From Phlegmacium glaucopus (lineage: Eukaryota; Basidiomycota; Agaricomycetes; Agaricales; Cortinariaceae): a stretch of 52,955 nt of DNA. Location: NCBI GenBank assembly GCA_015039465.1, contig MU130617.1, positions 335,889-388,843 of the forward strand. The letters are read 5' to 3'. Positions 11,337 to 22,670 of this stretch are shown here, piece after piece (the first letter of the stretch is position 1; each line of letters begins with the position of its first letter). Position numbers and translations under genes: made by a program. Below the pieces are notes generated by a model. The model searched no databases, was not told the origin of the DNA, and was given only the letters and a program-made list of their open reading frames with translations.

Positions 11337-12117
11337 ACGACTAAAGCAAATGGCTATTTGCGTCTTCCCTTGCTATTGACTGTCCTATTTCTAGTGCGCT
11401 CATCTGCTAATCGAGCTTTGGTTTTTACTCTTTCCCTATTGTGACCTAGCTCATACCCCCTCTATTTACCGTTAGAAATTTCCTATATCTAGATTATAAC
11501 TGACCCAGGTTAGAGTAAACGGTATTAGTGTTTGATTGATTGGATTATAATTTTTGTGTGGGCATGGCTTTTGAATTCACATAAAGAACCAATCAAGTAA
11601 TTAAAAGCTGGATGATACCTCAAGTATCGCAAAAAAGGACAACATACTTCTAAAAATAACGACCTTTCCATGTCGGGCTGTTTCGGGATGGGAACTCTCA
11701 ACTCACGCATCACTGACCCCTGTGAACATCAGGCTTTCACGCACGCGGGGAACCGAATGCGCCGGAGGATTTCTCACTTATATGTAACTACATATGTACA
11801 TACTTGTATCTAGAAAGGTATAAACCAACTCGTATATGTAAAAATTAAATGGACCCTTTTCTCTGCTTTTCCCACTGGAATACTCAGTTAGATTAAGTGA
11901 TGTAAAGGCTTAATCCCACGTGTATACGTACGTGTACATATAATTTTGAATATTTTAATCTGTAGCCTCAAATAAATTTTTTTTAGCGAAAATTCCGAAA
12001 ATATCTGAGTGACCTAGATCTCTCCCAAAGCTAGCGGTTCTCCTGCAAACACTGAGAAGAACATGTAGCTAGTTCAAAAATATACGAACGCTTAGGAAAC
12101 GGTCAAAAAATGAGTCA
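11337..12117. other. AT-rich intergenic region
   Basis: I see no gene. The stretch holds several short palindromic tracts around 11790-11960 (for example acatatgtacatacttg and tacgtacgtgtacata). It probably contains the 3' flank of the Kre9-like gene. Confidence 0.4.
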
Positions 12118-12485
12118 TTTTGTAGCCGGTCAAATATTTCCGAATGGGCTCCATAGCGTTTGCGGAAGACCCACCGGCTTTGGGGGAGAACTAGCCACTC
12201 AAATATATTCAGAATTTTTGTTAATTTATCATCACAGGTTACAATAATTTGAAATTGATTGGCTTAGGCTGCCAGTGATGGCATCACTACTATGTACTTT
12301 CTACAAACTTAATCCCAACCATGCACGCAACCATCTTGTCTTTCCTTCCTCGGCAACTCACAAGCTTTACAATAATGATAGGGATTTCTGCAATTACATA
12401 CTTTTTGACTTGCAGGGCACCTGGATGTGGCACACTTGCGGCAGGGTTCGACACTTCGTGTGAGTTCGGGTTGATATCGGTATAG
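12118..12485. repeat. Diverged direct repeat, copy 2, with a 54-codon open frame
   Basis: This is the partner of 9389-9850. Within it an ATG at 12321 opens 54 codons to a stop at 12485 (starting MHATILSFLPRQL and containing CRAPGCGTLAAGFD). The corresponding part of copy 1 shows a loosely similar CCGCSMTVGTFD. Whether either is expressed is unknown, and on the minus strand the same segments also show weak mutual similarity. Confidence 0.35.
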
Positions 12486-12614
12486 TGACTGATACTATGG
12501 TTGGTAGAACATTTTGCTACATAAACATTGGTGGACACTGCTAAAATTACAAAATTACAACTTCAAAAGTCTTTGCTACCTCGCTAGTAGCAAGCCATCG
12601 AAATTTCGTACTCT

Positions 12615-13361
12615 CTAAAGTCGTTTGGCCTTTGCGTAATATTTCAGCTTGTACCCAAACAGAGGTGCGATATAGCCTCCGAATATTGACACGAACTGTA
12701 AAACCCAGATGAGTGTCTGCGGATTTATGACTAGCCATAAGTGTACTTACGGCTTTCTCTAACCAAGGGGAACGCCACGGGAAGGCGGGACGCAAGTCTC
12801 CATGGTAGGCGATAAGTGCCACTTGAAGAATATCCTTGGTAGGGACTCCGTCCCCCATCGTACCCATCATATTTCGAAAGAACATCTCTTTTTCTTCATC
12901 CTTAGGATACCTTGTGTCAGCTTTTTCCTCCGAATAACAACTCTGGGGTCGACAGATTCTCACCATAGGCTCTGTTTTTTCCTCCATAATGCATTCTTCG
13001 CCAGGAAAAAATCTTAAACTATGCACTACGCGTTTGGGAATCCGCACTTCGCCATCATCGGGGACATAAATACGAGTGTCATTCCCTATACGTACTTCCA
13101 GTCGTCCTTTCAACACGCGGAATATTTCGTCATGCAGTTCGTGCCAATGGGGCGGAATAAAAAGTGCTGCCTCGTCAGCCGTGGCGGAGACATGCACTCG
13201 CGTCAGGAAAGGTTCGTTTCTGAGGAAAGTCTAGGAAAACATCTTATCTATCAATTTGAAAGCAAAAAAGGTTAGCTTTGTTGCCCTATAAGGCTTACCA
13301 TTCTACTGCCGTTCCCCATTCCGATAGTATCAGGTAGTGAGTTGTTTGAAGCGTCTGTCAT
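12615..13361 (-). CDS. Cupin-domain protein
   Basis: Three exons on the minus strand (13361-13299, 13230-12751, 12695-12615) splice in phase to 207 residues. An in-frame ATG further up at 13475 would add 38 residues; I prefer 13361 because the extra stretch is unlike cupin relatives. The first cupin motif is complete: HWHELHDEIFRVLKG fits G(X)5HXH(X)4E(X)6G, so the two His and the Glu that bind metal are present. The second motif is recognisable around IPKRVVHSLRF. The C-terminal part (FVSIFGGYIAPLFGYKLK) is hydrophobic and could be a membrane anchor. RmlC-like cupins range from dioxygenases to isomerases and storage proteins, so the reaction cannot be told. No disabling change was seen. Confidence 0.8.
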
Positions 13362-14850
13362 GGTTGGTAGACCAGGATATGTCTTTGGATGTGAACAATA
13401 TGACGAAAAAGATACGACTCTTATATTGGCGCCGTACTTTAATACCTGGGGCCATTCCGTTATTAACGTGGCCATGCGCGCGCGCCGATTGCATTTGTGA
13501 ACACTCTGCCTGCTCTGCCAGAAGCGCTCTCGCGCAATTCGTCAGATCGATAAGATATAGAATGTTTTTCCTTCATAATACTAGTACAGGCATCACGGTA
13601 CCTTCAAGTTACAGTACCGTAGTTCATTGTATTTTCGGTAGTTCTGAGATATCTTTATCGCGGTCCATCGGCCCGTACGCGCTATATATATGCATCGTGT
13701 GCCTCAATAAGTTTAAAGTCGAGTACACGGTCTATCGACCCTTTGAAGAGTACTGTCGCCAATCTCCGTATCATTCACCTACTACCCCGCCGGAACGTTG
13801 TCTACATCTCTCTCCCACCCGGTTCACCCCAGTTATATGGTCCAGTGTCTTAGTGGACGGTGCTGGCAAGGACTACCAAGTCCTTTGCAAATTGCCAGGG
13901 CCCAGCCCGAGCACCGACAACTATAGCAGCACCGTCCACTATCATATAAACTCGTAATGTCAATATAAGTGCAAACCATCTTACCAAGACCTCTATCTGT
14001 TCCTTTCCTGGAGATTTTTGTTTTCTTCCTGTAACCGCCTCAGGCCTGGCTTTTTTCCCCCCCTGTCTTTTAGGCTTGGATACCTCGCTCACTCTTATTC
14101 CCCTTTATCTTCCTATTGCATAAATTGTCTTTGTCTGATTGCACTGTCTTGGAGTGGACAACAGATATCTTTTCACTTTTTATTATCCCTTCCTTTTAAC
14201 CACGCCACTCTTTATCATTGATTGACAGCCACGTCGCGACCCGCGAAGTGCGAGTTCAAGTCAGAAATGGTGAATACTTATGGTTAGTCTGGCTAACACG
14301 TTGTAGGACGTGTCCAGCGCCTACACAATACTTATCTTCCATACTCGACTCTCCCTACATATACGTTCCATGCCATCCAGCCTGAAATAATGGGCAGCCT
14401 TTCACGTTTCGAATCGGCGCCGTGTGGAATTCATGCAGGGGTTTTGGTGTTGGAACTTAGCATTAACGCGATGGTCGTGGTGGTGGGGGCGAAAAACGAA
14501 GTAGGTCAAAGGACTTATAATAAGTCTGATTTGAGCCAGACTTTGGTGAACGTTCAACGTCCCATATCGATTCGGGCGAAGAAAGAAATTGTTCCTAGTC
14601 GGAATGAATACAAAGTATAGGCTGAGTTTCAAATTTTCAACTTCCTGCTGATTGCCAGCCGATTGGACTTTTTTCATAACAGTCACTCATATAGATATTG
14701 GCTGAGCAACTTCAAGAACTTTATGGTTCATAAGAATCACACGAATGGAGGTTCCCACACTGTCAACACTACGCCTCCTGCTCACTCACAGGAACGAATC
14801 TGGTCTGCCTTGTTCTACCTATGACTCAAATTACTAGATAGTAACTAATC
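13362..14850. other. Intergenic region with a small palindromic element
   Basis: No gene was recognised with confidence. A basic stretch on the minus strand (about 14092-13980, SEVSKPKRQGGKKARPEA) ends at a good donor site but lacks an ATG and any identifiable continuation. A perfect 15-bp inverted repeat lies at 13851-13941, listed separately. The segment 14390-14690 has open frames on both strands that look random. Confidence 0.35.
13851..13941. repeat. 91-bp palindromic element with perfect 15-bp arms (MITE-like)
   Basis: Arms TAGTGGACGGTGCTG at 13851-13865 and its exact reverse complement at 13927-13941 enclose 61 nt. Read as TA plus a 13-nt inverted repeat at each end, this has the form of a very small Tc1/mariner-type MITE, or simply a stable RNA hairpin. 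No second copy was found in the window. Confidence 0.45.
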
Positions 14851-14858
14851 TATAAAAG
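14851..14858 (+). promoter_or_regulatory. TATA box of the BTB gene
   Basis: The sequence tataaaag lies 55 bases upstream of the ATG at 14913, a plausible distance for a fungal core promoter. Confidence 0.5.
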
Positions 14859-14912
14859 CTTGACAGAATTGCCCACTAAGGACCCCAGCCTGGAACTTGT
14901 ACACAAATCGCA

Positions 14913-15914
14913 ATGTCAGATCAACCTTTACCAATTCACCGCTTATGTAGGTACACTCTAGCGACAACTGAACTCCATGTTTATTAATAACATCACTCGT
15001 AGTTGATGATCCAGAAGCAGATGTAGTATTTCAGTCTGTTGATGGCATACGATTTCGTCTTCAGCGGAAGTACATTGAGGTCAACACAGGTGCATTTCCA
15101 TCTGCAGAATTTGATACTCGAGAGGAGATCGCCCATCTCACGGAAACTTCCACCGTACTGGAGACTTTATTCCAATTCGTGTATCCTAGAAGACATCCAG
15201 ATCTTGACGATATGGAGTTTGACACCGTTGCTGCTGTAGCAGAGGCAGCAGAAAAATATGAGGTGTTTTATGCGATGAATATCTGCCGTATACGAATGAA
15301 GTATTTGTGGCGATTTTTTCATTCATCGTGTAACTGATAATATATTCCTGCAGGCAATTCCTCCCTTCTTATGCCAGTGCGATTCTTACATACGCCATAA
15401 AGCATGATTATCCCAAATTAATTCAAGCGGCCTCCTCACTCTTGGTTCGCTTACCAATGTCTGTAGTCCTTCAGAAACTTCCCTCTCCCTTCTTGGAGCC
15501 ATGGGTGAGATATTATTTTCTTTACACGTACCTATAATCTCCTGAACACCCAATGAGAGACAGGTTCGATATCATGAAGCATGGGACACCGTTTTCGAAG
15601 ACGCCTTGAAAAAAATCACGGAGATGACAGTTGCTGAGCCAAATACTAAGGGGACGGGCCTCTTTATAACATATAAACAAGCTCATGCTTGCCATGCTTG
15701 CTTGTTTACGATGTTCACCATCGTTAACGATCTCCAAAGAATCCAATCCCTCCAGGAACTCGATGTCGCTCTAACCAAACCTCGACCGGCTCTGAATTAT
15801 TGTTTATCTCCCCTTTCATGCCAGTATACAACTAATATGACAAAGCTGTGTGCAGATATTTTGGCAAAGACGAAAGCGATACCTTTGTTTTCCACATTCT
15901 TCTCTAGAAAATAA
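14913..15914 (+). CDS. BTB/POZ domain protein
   Basis: Four exons (14913-14946, 15003-15300, 15354-15504, 15564-15914) splice in phase to 277 residues. The BTB fold is evident near the N-terminus: DDPEADVVFQSVDGIRFRL, then TGAFPSAEFDT, LFQFVYPRRHPDLDDMEF and the helix AEKYEVFYAMNICRIRM. A helical part follows (YAIKHDYPKLIQAASSLLV), with a variable C-terminus. Large families of such single-BTB proteins occur in Agaricomycetes; BTB domains mediate homo-oligomerisation or act as Cullin3 adaptors, and the partner here is unknown. A TATA box sits 55 nt upstream. No frame defects were seen. Confidence 0.88.
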
Positions 15915-17006
15915 ATATTCTGATGGTGTCAATCACTTAGTCACTGCTGCTTCAAGTTGTGTGCAAAGATTAAGAACAAGCTTTTTTATCGAGAATTTAC
16001 TTTGGTTGTATATGGCAGCCTGCCAGCAGTGTACGCTAGTCCATGCTCCGTAGCTATGCTACTCAAATGATGTACCAGGAATAGGCTAAATCTCAATCGT
16101 GAAGGGCTTATAACATATCCTAGTCGGTAGGTAGTACTGTACTATTACGACTCTGTGCTCACCTCAGAACTGAACACATATCACAGCTGAAAAATGTCGC
16201 TTTGTAAATTGTAGGTCAAAAAAATCGCCAGGCAGTAAGTAACTTTACCATATTTGGAAGCAAGAATACTTATAGTGAACTAGCAGATGGGAAATGATTA
16301 CATTATAGGTTACACTGATCCGACAATTATCCGACCGACTTCGCAGAATACCTTCCCAAAAACGCTTACAAGCCACACTCAAAAACAAAAGTCCATCCCA
16401 ATCAAGAATAATATAATCATCTAGGTAAGGCGCAGAATCGAGGCTGATCCTGATGATGCACGTCCATCTCAGATTGAATTAACTTGCCGCCTACGCGACA
16501 GAATGGTAGTGGAAAAAGGTTACAAAAGTGTTAGATTTTACATAATAGATAGCTTATGAATGGGCTTACATGGACAGAGGTGGGTTATCTCACGAGCAGG
16601 ACGCGATCGATTGTCATCACATTATCATTAGGTCTAACTAACGCGATCATAGATACACAGAATGCAACCAGAGTTGGGTGCAGAATTTTGATTCTACGGT
16701 CTGTCCGCAGTTAGTACCGTACCGCAAACGGCTGCATGCACTGTGACGGACTTTGTTACAAGACCATCGGGGCGGACGAGGTGAACGATCTTGGTACGAC
16801 TACCATTGTACAATATTGTTCTCGGTCAATACGCATCAATTATCCAATGCGCGGTAGAGGGAGGAGTTTTGACCTCCCCAGGAACCTCTGTGGAATACAC
16901 CACCAAAGTATTGCATATTTGTGAACCTTGTAATAAATATATATCATTATCCCCATGGTACAGATATCGGAGACAGTAAGCAGATGTTACAAATCCAGAA
17001 TTGCGT
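15915..17006. other. Intergenic region, nothing recognised
   Basis: The stretch is AT-rich with short random frames. The segment 16736-16924 has overlapping open frames on the plus strand, none with a recognisable domain. It ends at the 3' end of a P450 relic. Confidence 0.35.
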
Positions 17007-17480
17007 TTACAAGTTGGAGATTGGGCGCACAAGAAGTGGCATCTGATTCGAATTATTTGGATCCGTAAGCAGGATAGGACGCTGGATACCAATCGGTTTC
17101 CTATATCCTTAGCGGAAACCGCAAGGTCAAATTCGAAAGGCCGAACAACCGTGAACAGCGGGGTCTTGATTCTATTCTATTCACATGCAAAGAAACAAAA
17201 ATTAGGACCCGAGATCGACGAAATATAACCAGAGAAAAACATAGGGCTCACTCCAAAAGTGAAAATCGATAACCGATGCAAGATCGGGGACCCCCAATAA
17301 ATGTCAATGACTCCAAGAACAGATGTGGCAACATTCGCCCAACGCTCAGGTCTGGAAAGAAACCCGGTTGTATAACAATTGAGAACGAAATTTGAGGACG
17401 AAACTAACTTGAACTCTGTAAAATGTTCCCCCCATATTGATTTATCTTGGTTGACGACGAGGTCATATCGTTTGACCCTT
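17007..17480 (-). pseudogene. Cytochrome P450 3' fragment, unit 1
   Basis: Read on the minus strand, the segment carries DKSIWGEHFTEFKPERWANV split by an intron, the canonical heme loop FIGGPRSCIGYRFSLLE with its Cys, and after another intron RIKTPLFTVVRPFEFDLAV and the terminal QMPLLVRPISNL with a stop at 17009-17007. Two frame breaks are visible: just before the heme loop, and about 35 residues before the stop. Everything upstream is replaced by the neighbouring repeat gene copy, so this is a relic. The motifs resemble the CYP5150/CYP5144-like P450s of mushrooms; the exact family is uncertain. Confidence 0.75.
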
Positions 17481-17482
17481 CC

Positions 17483-18253
17483 AGCACATGCACCACTCGC
17501 AAGGCCCTGGACCTCAATAGATGGGTCAGCGACACCATGACCCAAACGTGGGTCCCATACGCAACCAACACCACAGAGGGCACCACATGACGGTGGCCTC
17601 ATCACCATACAACCTAACCCATATATCGTCAAGGATGATCGCAAACGATCACTCCCTGGGTACCCACCCAGTTTATGCTGGGATGGGTGCCCTCAACAAT
17701 ACACGAGTTGGCGGGGCGAGACACCCGTCAGGAAACCCCCAGTGGGGTCAGTCGAACCGAACCGGGCAAAACACCATCGTTCGGGTCCTCTCAAGACACA
17801 GAAACCGCAGAGAGGCAGGGAGGACCTCTCGGCATACCAAGTCCCTGTTGTGGAAAGTATGTTGGTTTCGCAATCCATCCATCTTTTTTTCACATTCACA
17901 ACTATTTGTAGCAGTGGGGATAGCTGACCCACCTGCTGTCGTGAGTCATGACAGCGGGTGGGTCAGCTATCCCCACCATAATTCCCGCACCAGCGCCAGC
18001 ACCGACATCTTCTGCGTCAACATCGACTGCATCAACATCGACTGCATCAACATCGGGTGCATCAACATCGGATGCATTGACATCGGCTGTGCCGATAGCA
18101 TCCCCTGCAGCGGCTGAGATGCGCCGACGAGGACGAGGCATACATGTAATTTACTATCTTGCTTGATGTCTGAACTAAAATCCTTCTGCAGCGAAGGTTT
18201 ATGACGACGACTCGGACGTTCACCGAGTATCATCTGGATCTGAGGCTGATTAG
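17483..18253 (+). pseudogene. Copy 1 of the unknown Ser/Thr/Pro-rich gene, 5'-truncated and frameshifted
   Basis: This aligns with the intact gene at 25477-26349 from about its residue 27 onward. The start codon is missing because the copy begins at the junction with the P450 relic. The frame shifts near the KRVKRAKRRR region. The second exon has an expanded 15-nt repeat (gcatcaacatcgact and variants, about 18015-18075) encoding a Ser-Thr-Ala run. A near-perfect foldback sits at the start of exon 2 (17915-17975). It is unlikely to make the full protein. Confidence 0.7.
17915..17975. repeat. Foldback: 26-bp arms with a 9-nt loop
   Basis: Left arm 17915-17940 and right arm 17950-17975 are inverted copies (25 of 26) around the loop gtgagtcat. 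The other copies of the gene have only one arm, so the inverted duplication arose in this copy. Confidence 0.85.
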
Positions 18254-19089
18254 CATTATTGAAGGGGGTGATCAAACAATGCATCGTCTGCAATAGTCAG
18301 TATTTATTAGCATTGATGATTATTATCCTCGTACCGTTGCTCCCTCGTCATGTTCCCTTGCGTTATCGAATTATTGAATTGTACCATTTTAAAACCCAAA
18401 GGTCGAATGAGATAGAAATGATTATCGATGGACAGAAGCATGGTAACTTTGGCTTATGAATTGTGTTCATGTGTGACGGTCACTAGGCAATATATTTTTA
18501 AACCCAACGTTACCATGCTTCCGCTGCTCTACGATCTCCAATATGCTGTGCTACCTCGCCCCAGAGTTCTTCTGCGGTGGTGGCTGACGATCGATTTCCA
18601 CTCCAGCAAGTTTTTACGTGCTTTTATGCGTCGGGTTGGTCAAAAACAACACAATTTTCAAGACAAAGCGAACGAGCTGGGTCCGATCGAACAAAGGTAG
18701 GTCTTGTCGGGACGTCGTGTGGTGGAAGCAGAGAACAGCCTATAGATGCCTTCCCAGCGAGCTCGCATAGAACGTGGCAGCGTTTAAACCGAGGATCGAA
18801 CAGAAAGGACCAAGAACTGGTAATATCCTGACACGGAAATCATCAAAGACACTGAGCGCTCTCACAGAACCTCCTTCATATCCACCAGTTCTAGTATTGC
18901 AATTGCATCTCGCGGTCTCCTGTGTTACTCGCATTTCCAAACCACTTTTATAAAACCTGTGTTAAAAAGAAGAACACGCAACACAAGAAGAACAAAAAGG
19001 CACAAAGGAAAAGTAAAAAAAAATCCAACTAAAGCAAAACCGAGCCAGGCTTGTTTTTAACAATAGCCATTTATCGGATGAAAAGTAAG
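18254..19089. repeat. Spacer of the tandem unit, copy 1
   Basis: This stretch is repeated at 20525-21407 and 26350-27232. It includes the segments gtatttattagc, gaatgagatagaaatgattatcgatgg, cacaattttcaagacaaagcg and ttatgaattgtgt in the same order. No convincing gene was recognised in it on either strand. Confidence 0.7.
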
Positions 19090-19620
19090 CTTGCTTTTTA
19101 TATTTTCTCTTCAATACACTTGATCCTTCTCCTGAATCGAGCAAACTGTTGTAACAATAGAGAGTCGGATGTTGAGAATAAGCAACAAATATGACAATTT
19201 TTTGTTACCTATATTGTTTCATCAACGAACATTCTCCGCCTTTTGCCAGATCGATACTTTATGAATAAAAATAGCCATCAGAGGAAATCACCATAACATA
19301 GGGCGTCATCCTGATCAATGAAAGATGGATCACATTAACCATTTGAAACGTAACTTAGAAAAAGAATTACCCTGAAAAAACGACGATACTCCCTGTGCTG
19401 CTGGTTGGCAACCGTAAGAAAGCAAAATCTCGGGACGGTTCCCACATCTCCGTAAGCGAGTTTGGGAGGTACCCGCCCATTAAGTGTGCGAGGCTTTTGG
19501 TTAGCTGTAGCGATCTGCGACTCGACCTTGAGAAAGAGAGATACCGCAGTCAGAACTGGTCAACGTAAAAAAAATGAAGAGAAACATACGAGATATTCTT
19601 GCTCTTTTCTTTTACAATAT
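19090..19620 (-). pseudogene. ATG18: ATG18-like (PROPPIN) C-terminal fragment, unit 1
   Basis: The minus strand carries the C-terminal part of an ATG18/WIPI-type beta-propeller, colinear with 27233-27750. Reading stops at 19620, where the sequence jumps directly into P450 sequence that lies about 1.1 kb further on in unit 3; an internal deletion explains the jump. The normal stop after the terminal LLDSGE... segment is also lost. ATG18 binds PI3P at autophagosome membranes; this fragment cannot fold into the propeller. Confidence 0.65.
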
Positions 19621-19790
19621 CGATTGACCCTTTTTGACGCTATCCCACACAGAGAAATTAATTTAGAATATAATTGAATCAAAACTGAATCAAAGCGCAA
19701 CCGAATTTCACTTCGGACAATCCCATTCCTCTCCATGAACAGCTTGCTAGGAGGAATGCAATCATCCTTCTCAGCAGTGCTAGGAGCTAG
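19621..19790 (-). pseudogene. Cytochrome P450 internal fragment, unit 1
   Basis: These bases match 28845-29015 of the unit 3 P450 relic and end abruptly at the foldback that begins the next copy of the Ser/Thr/Pro-rich gene. Only about 170 nt remain. Confidence 0.6.
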
Positions 19791-19835
19791 AAGTCAGAGG
19801 GATTCATCATGTTTAACGATGAATCCCTCTGACTT
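19791..19835. repeat. Foldback: perfect 18-bp arms with a 9-nt loop
   Basis: Arms 19791-19808 and 19818-19835 are exact inverted copies around the loop atgtttaac. The right arm is the start of the Ser/Thr/Pro-rich gene copy 2 (ATG at 19819), so the gene's own 5' end has been duplicated in inverted orientation. Confidence 0.9.
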
Positions 19836-20524
19836 CTGGTTTCCATTCCCCCATCCTTTCCCTCTCCTACCATATGCTGACCCATTTCAGCACATTGGCC
19901 CCTCACAAGGCCCCCAACAAATGGGCTACCAACACTATCCCCACCATCCAAACCACCGCCACCGCCACCACCACCATCACCCAAACCACCCACATGACCA
20001 CTCAAGCGTGGGCCCCTATTGAAACCAGCACCACGGAGGTCACCGCATGACAATGGCCTCAACCCTATACAGCTTAGCATATATATTGTCAAGAACGACC
20101 GCGAACGATCACTCCATGGGCACCTACCCAGTTTACGCTGGGATGGGTGCCCTGCACAATACAGGGGTTGGCGGGGCGACACCCCCGTCAGAAAACCCCC
20201 AAATGGGGTCAGTCCAACCGAAGCGGGTAAAACGAGTAAAACGCCGTCGTGCGGGTCCCCCCAAGACCCAGAAACAGCGGAGAGGTCAGGAGGACGTCTC
20301 GGCATACCTAGTCCCTATTGTGGAAACTATGTTGGTTTCGCAATCTATCCATCTTTTTTTTCACATTCACAACTATTTGTAGCAGTCGCAACAGCAGGTG
20401 GGTCTGCCATCCCCACCAGCGCCAGCGTCAACATCTGCTGCGCTAGTACAACCCTTCTGCGGCGAAGGTCTATGACGACGACTCGGACGTTAACCGAGTA
20501 TCGTCTGGATGGGAGACCGATTAG
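19819..20524 (+). pseudogene. Copy 2 of the unknown Ser/Thr/Pro-rich gene, nonsense-truncated
   Basis: From ATG 19819 the frame follows the intact copy at 25477 (MNPSDFWFPFPHPFPLL...) through a His-rich run, but ends at a TGA where the intact copy has CGC in the segment VGPTRNQRHGG. Downstream the rest of exon 1 is still recognisable, including the KRVKRVKRRRAGPPKT basic region. Exon 2 is shortened by a deletion around 20440, and the last exon reaches the same terminal stop near 20524. Confidence 0.75.
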
Positions 20525-21407
20525 CAGTATTGAAGGGAGTGATCACACTGCATCGTCTGCAATAGTCAATTGGTATTTTATTAACATTGGTGATCGTTGT
20601 CCTCTTACCGTTGTTCGCTCGTCGTCTTCCATGTTTGCTTGTGTCGTTGAATTATTGAATTATACTGTTCTGAAATCCAAAGATCGAATGAGATAGAGAT
20701 GGTTATCGATGGAGAGAATCATGGTGAGGAATGTTGGCTTATGAATTGTGTACATGTGTGATGGTCACTTGGGCAATATATTCTTAAATGCAACATCACC
20801 CCAGTCCCAATACCGCCGTCCTTCTTCTGCTCTACGATCTCCAATATATGCTGTGCTGCCTCGCCCTAGAGTCCTTCTGCGGTGGTGGCTGAAGGTCCAG
20901 ACTCACTCCAGCAGGTTTTTACGTACTTTTCTGCGTCGGGTTGGATAAAAAGAACACAATTTTCAAGACAAAGCGAACGAGCTGGGTCCGATTGAACAAA
21001 GGTATGTCTTGTACGTCGTGCGGTAGAAGCAGAGAACGGCCTCTATAGATGTCTTCCCAGCGAGCTCGCATAGAACGTCGCAATGTTTAAACAGAAAATC
21101 GAACAGAAGGACCAAGAACTGGTAATATTCTGACACGGAAATCATCAAATACACTGAGCACTTTCATAGAACCTCCTCTTCATATGCATCATCCAGGAAC
21201 AGTTCTAGTATTGCAACTGCATCTTGCTTTCTCATCTGTTACTCGCATTTCCAAACCACTTTGGTAAAACCTGTGTTAAAAAAAAGAATATGCAACACAA
21301 GAACAAAAGGCACAAAGGAAAAGTATAAAAAAATCCAACTAAAGCAAAACTGAGCCAGGCTCGCTGTTAACAGTAACCATATCGGACGAACAGCAGCATG
21401 GTCTGCG
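20525..21407. repeat. Spacer of the tandem unit, copy 2
   Basis: Colinear with 18254-19089 and 26350-27232; no gene was recognised. Confidence 0.7.
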
Positions 21408-22670
21408 CTATTTCCCGTCCAATACACTTGATTCTTCTCCTGAATCTAGCAAACTGTTGTAACAATAGTGAGTCGGATGTTGAGAATAAGCAACGGAATG
21501 TCAAATTCTTTACCTATATTGTTTCATCAACAAACACTCTCCGCCTTTTTCTAGATCGATACTGTATGAATAAAAACAACCATCAGAGGAAACCACCATA
21601 ACATGGGGCATCGTCCCGAAAGACGGATCACATCAGCCACAAGTCTACTTGAAATATAACTTAGAGAAAGAATTACCCTGAAAAAGCGACGATACTCCTT
21701 GTGGTTGGCAACCGTAAGAAAGCAAAATCTCGCGATGGCTCCCATATCTCCATAAGCGAGTTTGGGAGGTATCCGCCCATCGAGTGTGTGAGGCTTTGTG
21801 TTAGCGGTAGCGATCTGCGATTGAAGCTCGACCTTGAGGAAGAGAGATACCGTAGTCAGAACTGGTGAACCTGGAAAAAATAAAGAGAAACATACGAGAT
21901 ACACTTGCTCTTTTTCTTTTCGATGAACGATTCATCTTCCAAGCTAGGAGGTGGAGATGCCCTTTCCACCGACTCTGGCGGGCTTGATGACGACTGATTC
22001 AAATTTGATGCTTCACTATTGTTTTTCGATGCTGGCTGCTGGCGCAGTTTGAATATGTGGACGGTGTCATGCACCGAGCTCACAGCCAACAACGATGAGA
22101 CTAGATTAAAATTCATTGAATAAATTCTCGCCTCTCAGGTGTCTCGTCTGAATTGATACAGTTTCTCTGCACCAGGAATACTCCATACTTGAATCACGGT
22201 CCCTTTATTAGATGAGGTGGCAAGCGGTAGAGTTCATAGAGAGGAAAAAAGGCGGTGATTTATGTGCTTGTATAACGTTGGCGACCGTTAACGTACGGGT
22301 GGAGAAGCTGTACTTGGAGAGCCGTTGGCGGCAGTTGCGAGGGACATGGGTTATGGAACCGGTGAAGGATAGGCTAGATAGGAGCTGTCTGCGGAAGGAG
22401 AAAGGGCACATATCGCTAAGTATGCCAAGTCAGTGGACAATCTTTGGAGAGAAACATAAGTTTTGACGAACCTTCTGCATATGGCCTGGTCTCAATAACA
22501 TGAAGTAATCTCATATTAGAGATATCATAGACACATATGGCACGATAACAAGCAAATTTTAATTCAATTTGACGGCCAATATCGACGAAGGAAATAGCGA
22601 CTCGCAGAGCATGGATTGTCGCATCCAAAACTTCTATTGATCGTGAACAGGAAGTTTTGATTCTATTCAC
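21408..22670 (-). pseudogene. ATG18: ATG18-like (PROPPIN) pseudogene, unit 2
   Basis: The minus strand shows the family's segments in order: [30 protein letters not shown], the blade with [11 protein letters not shown]...LLAVSSVHDTVHIFKL, a Ser-rich insert (PPESVERASPPPSLE) and a C-terminal exon with the stop at 21410-21408. Disabling changes are visible: a TGA at 22137-22135, where the intact reading is expected to have Arg in the FRRGTREAR motif of this family (the Arg pair that contacts phosphoinositide headgroups), and a deletion around the LLFSTRTL region. The first blades are missing because the sequence passes straight into P450 sequence. Confidence 0.75.

Noticed and set aside
16736..16979. 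Two overlapping frames upstream of the P450 relic
   Set aside because: No recognisable domain, and the frames compete over the same bases.
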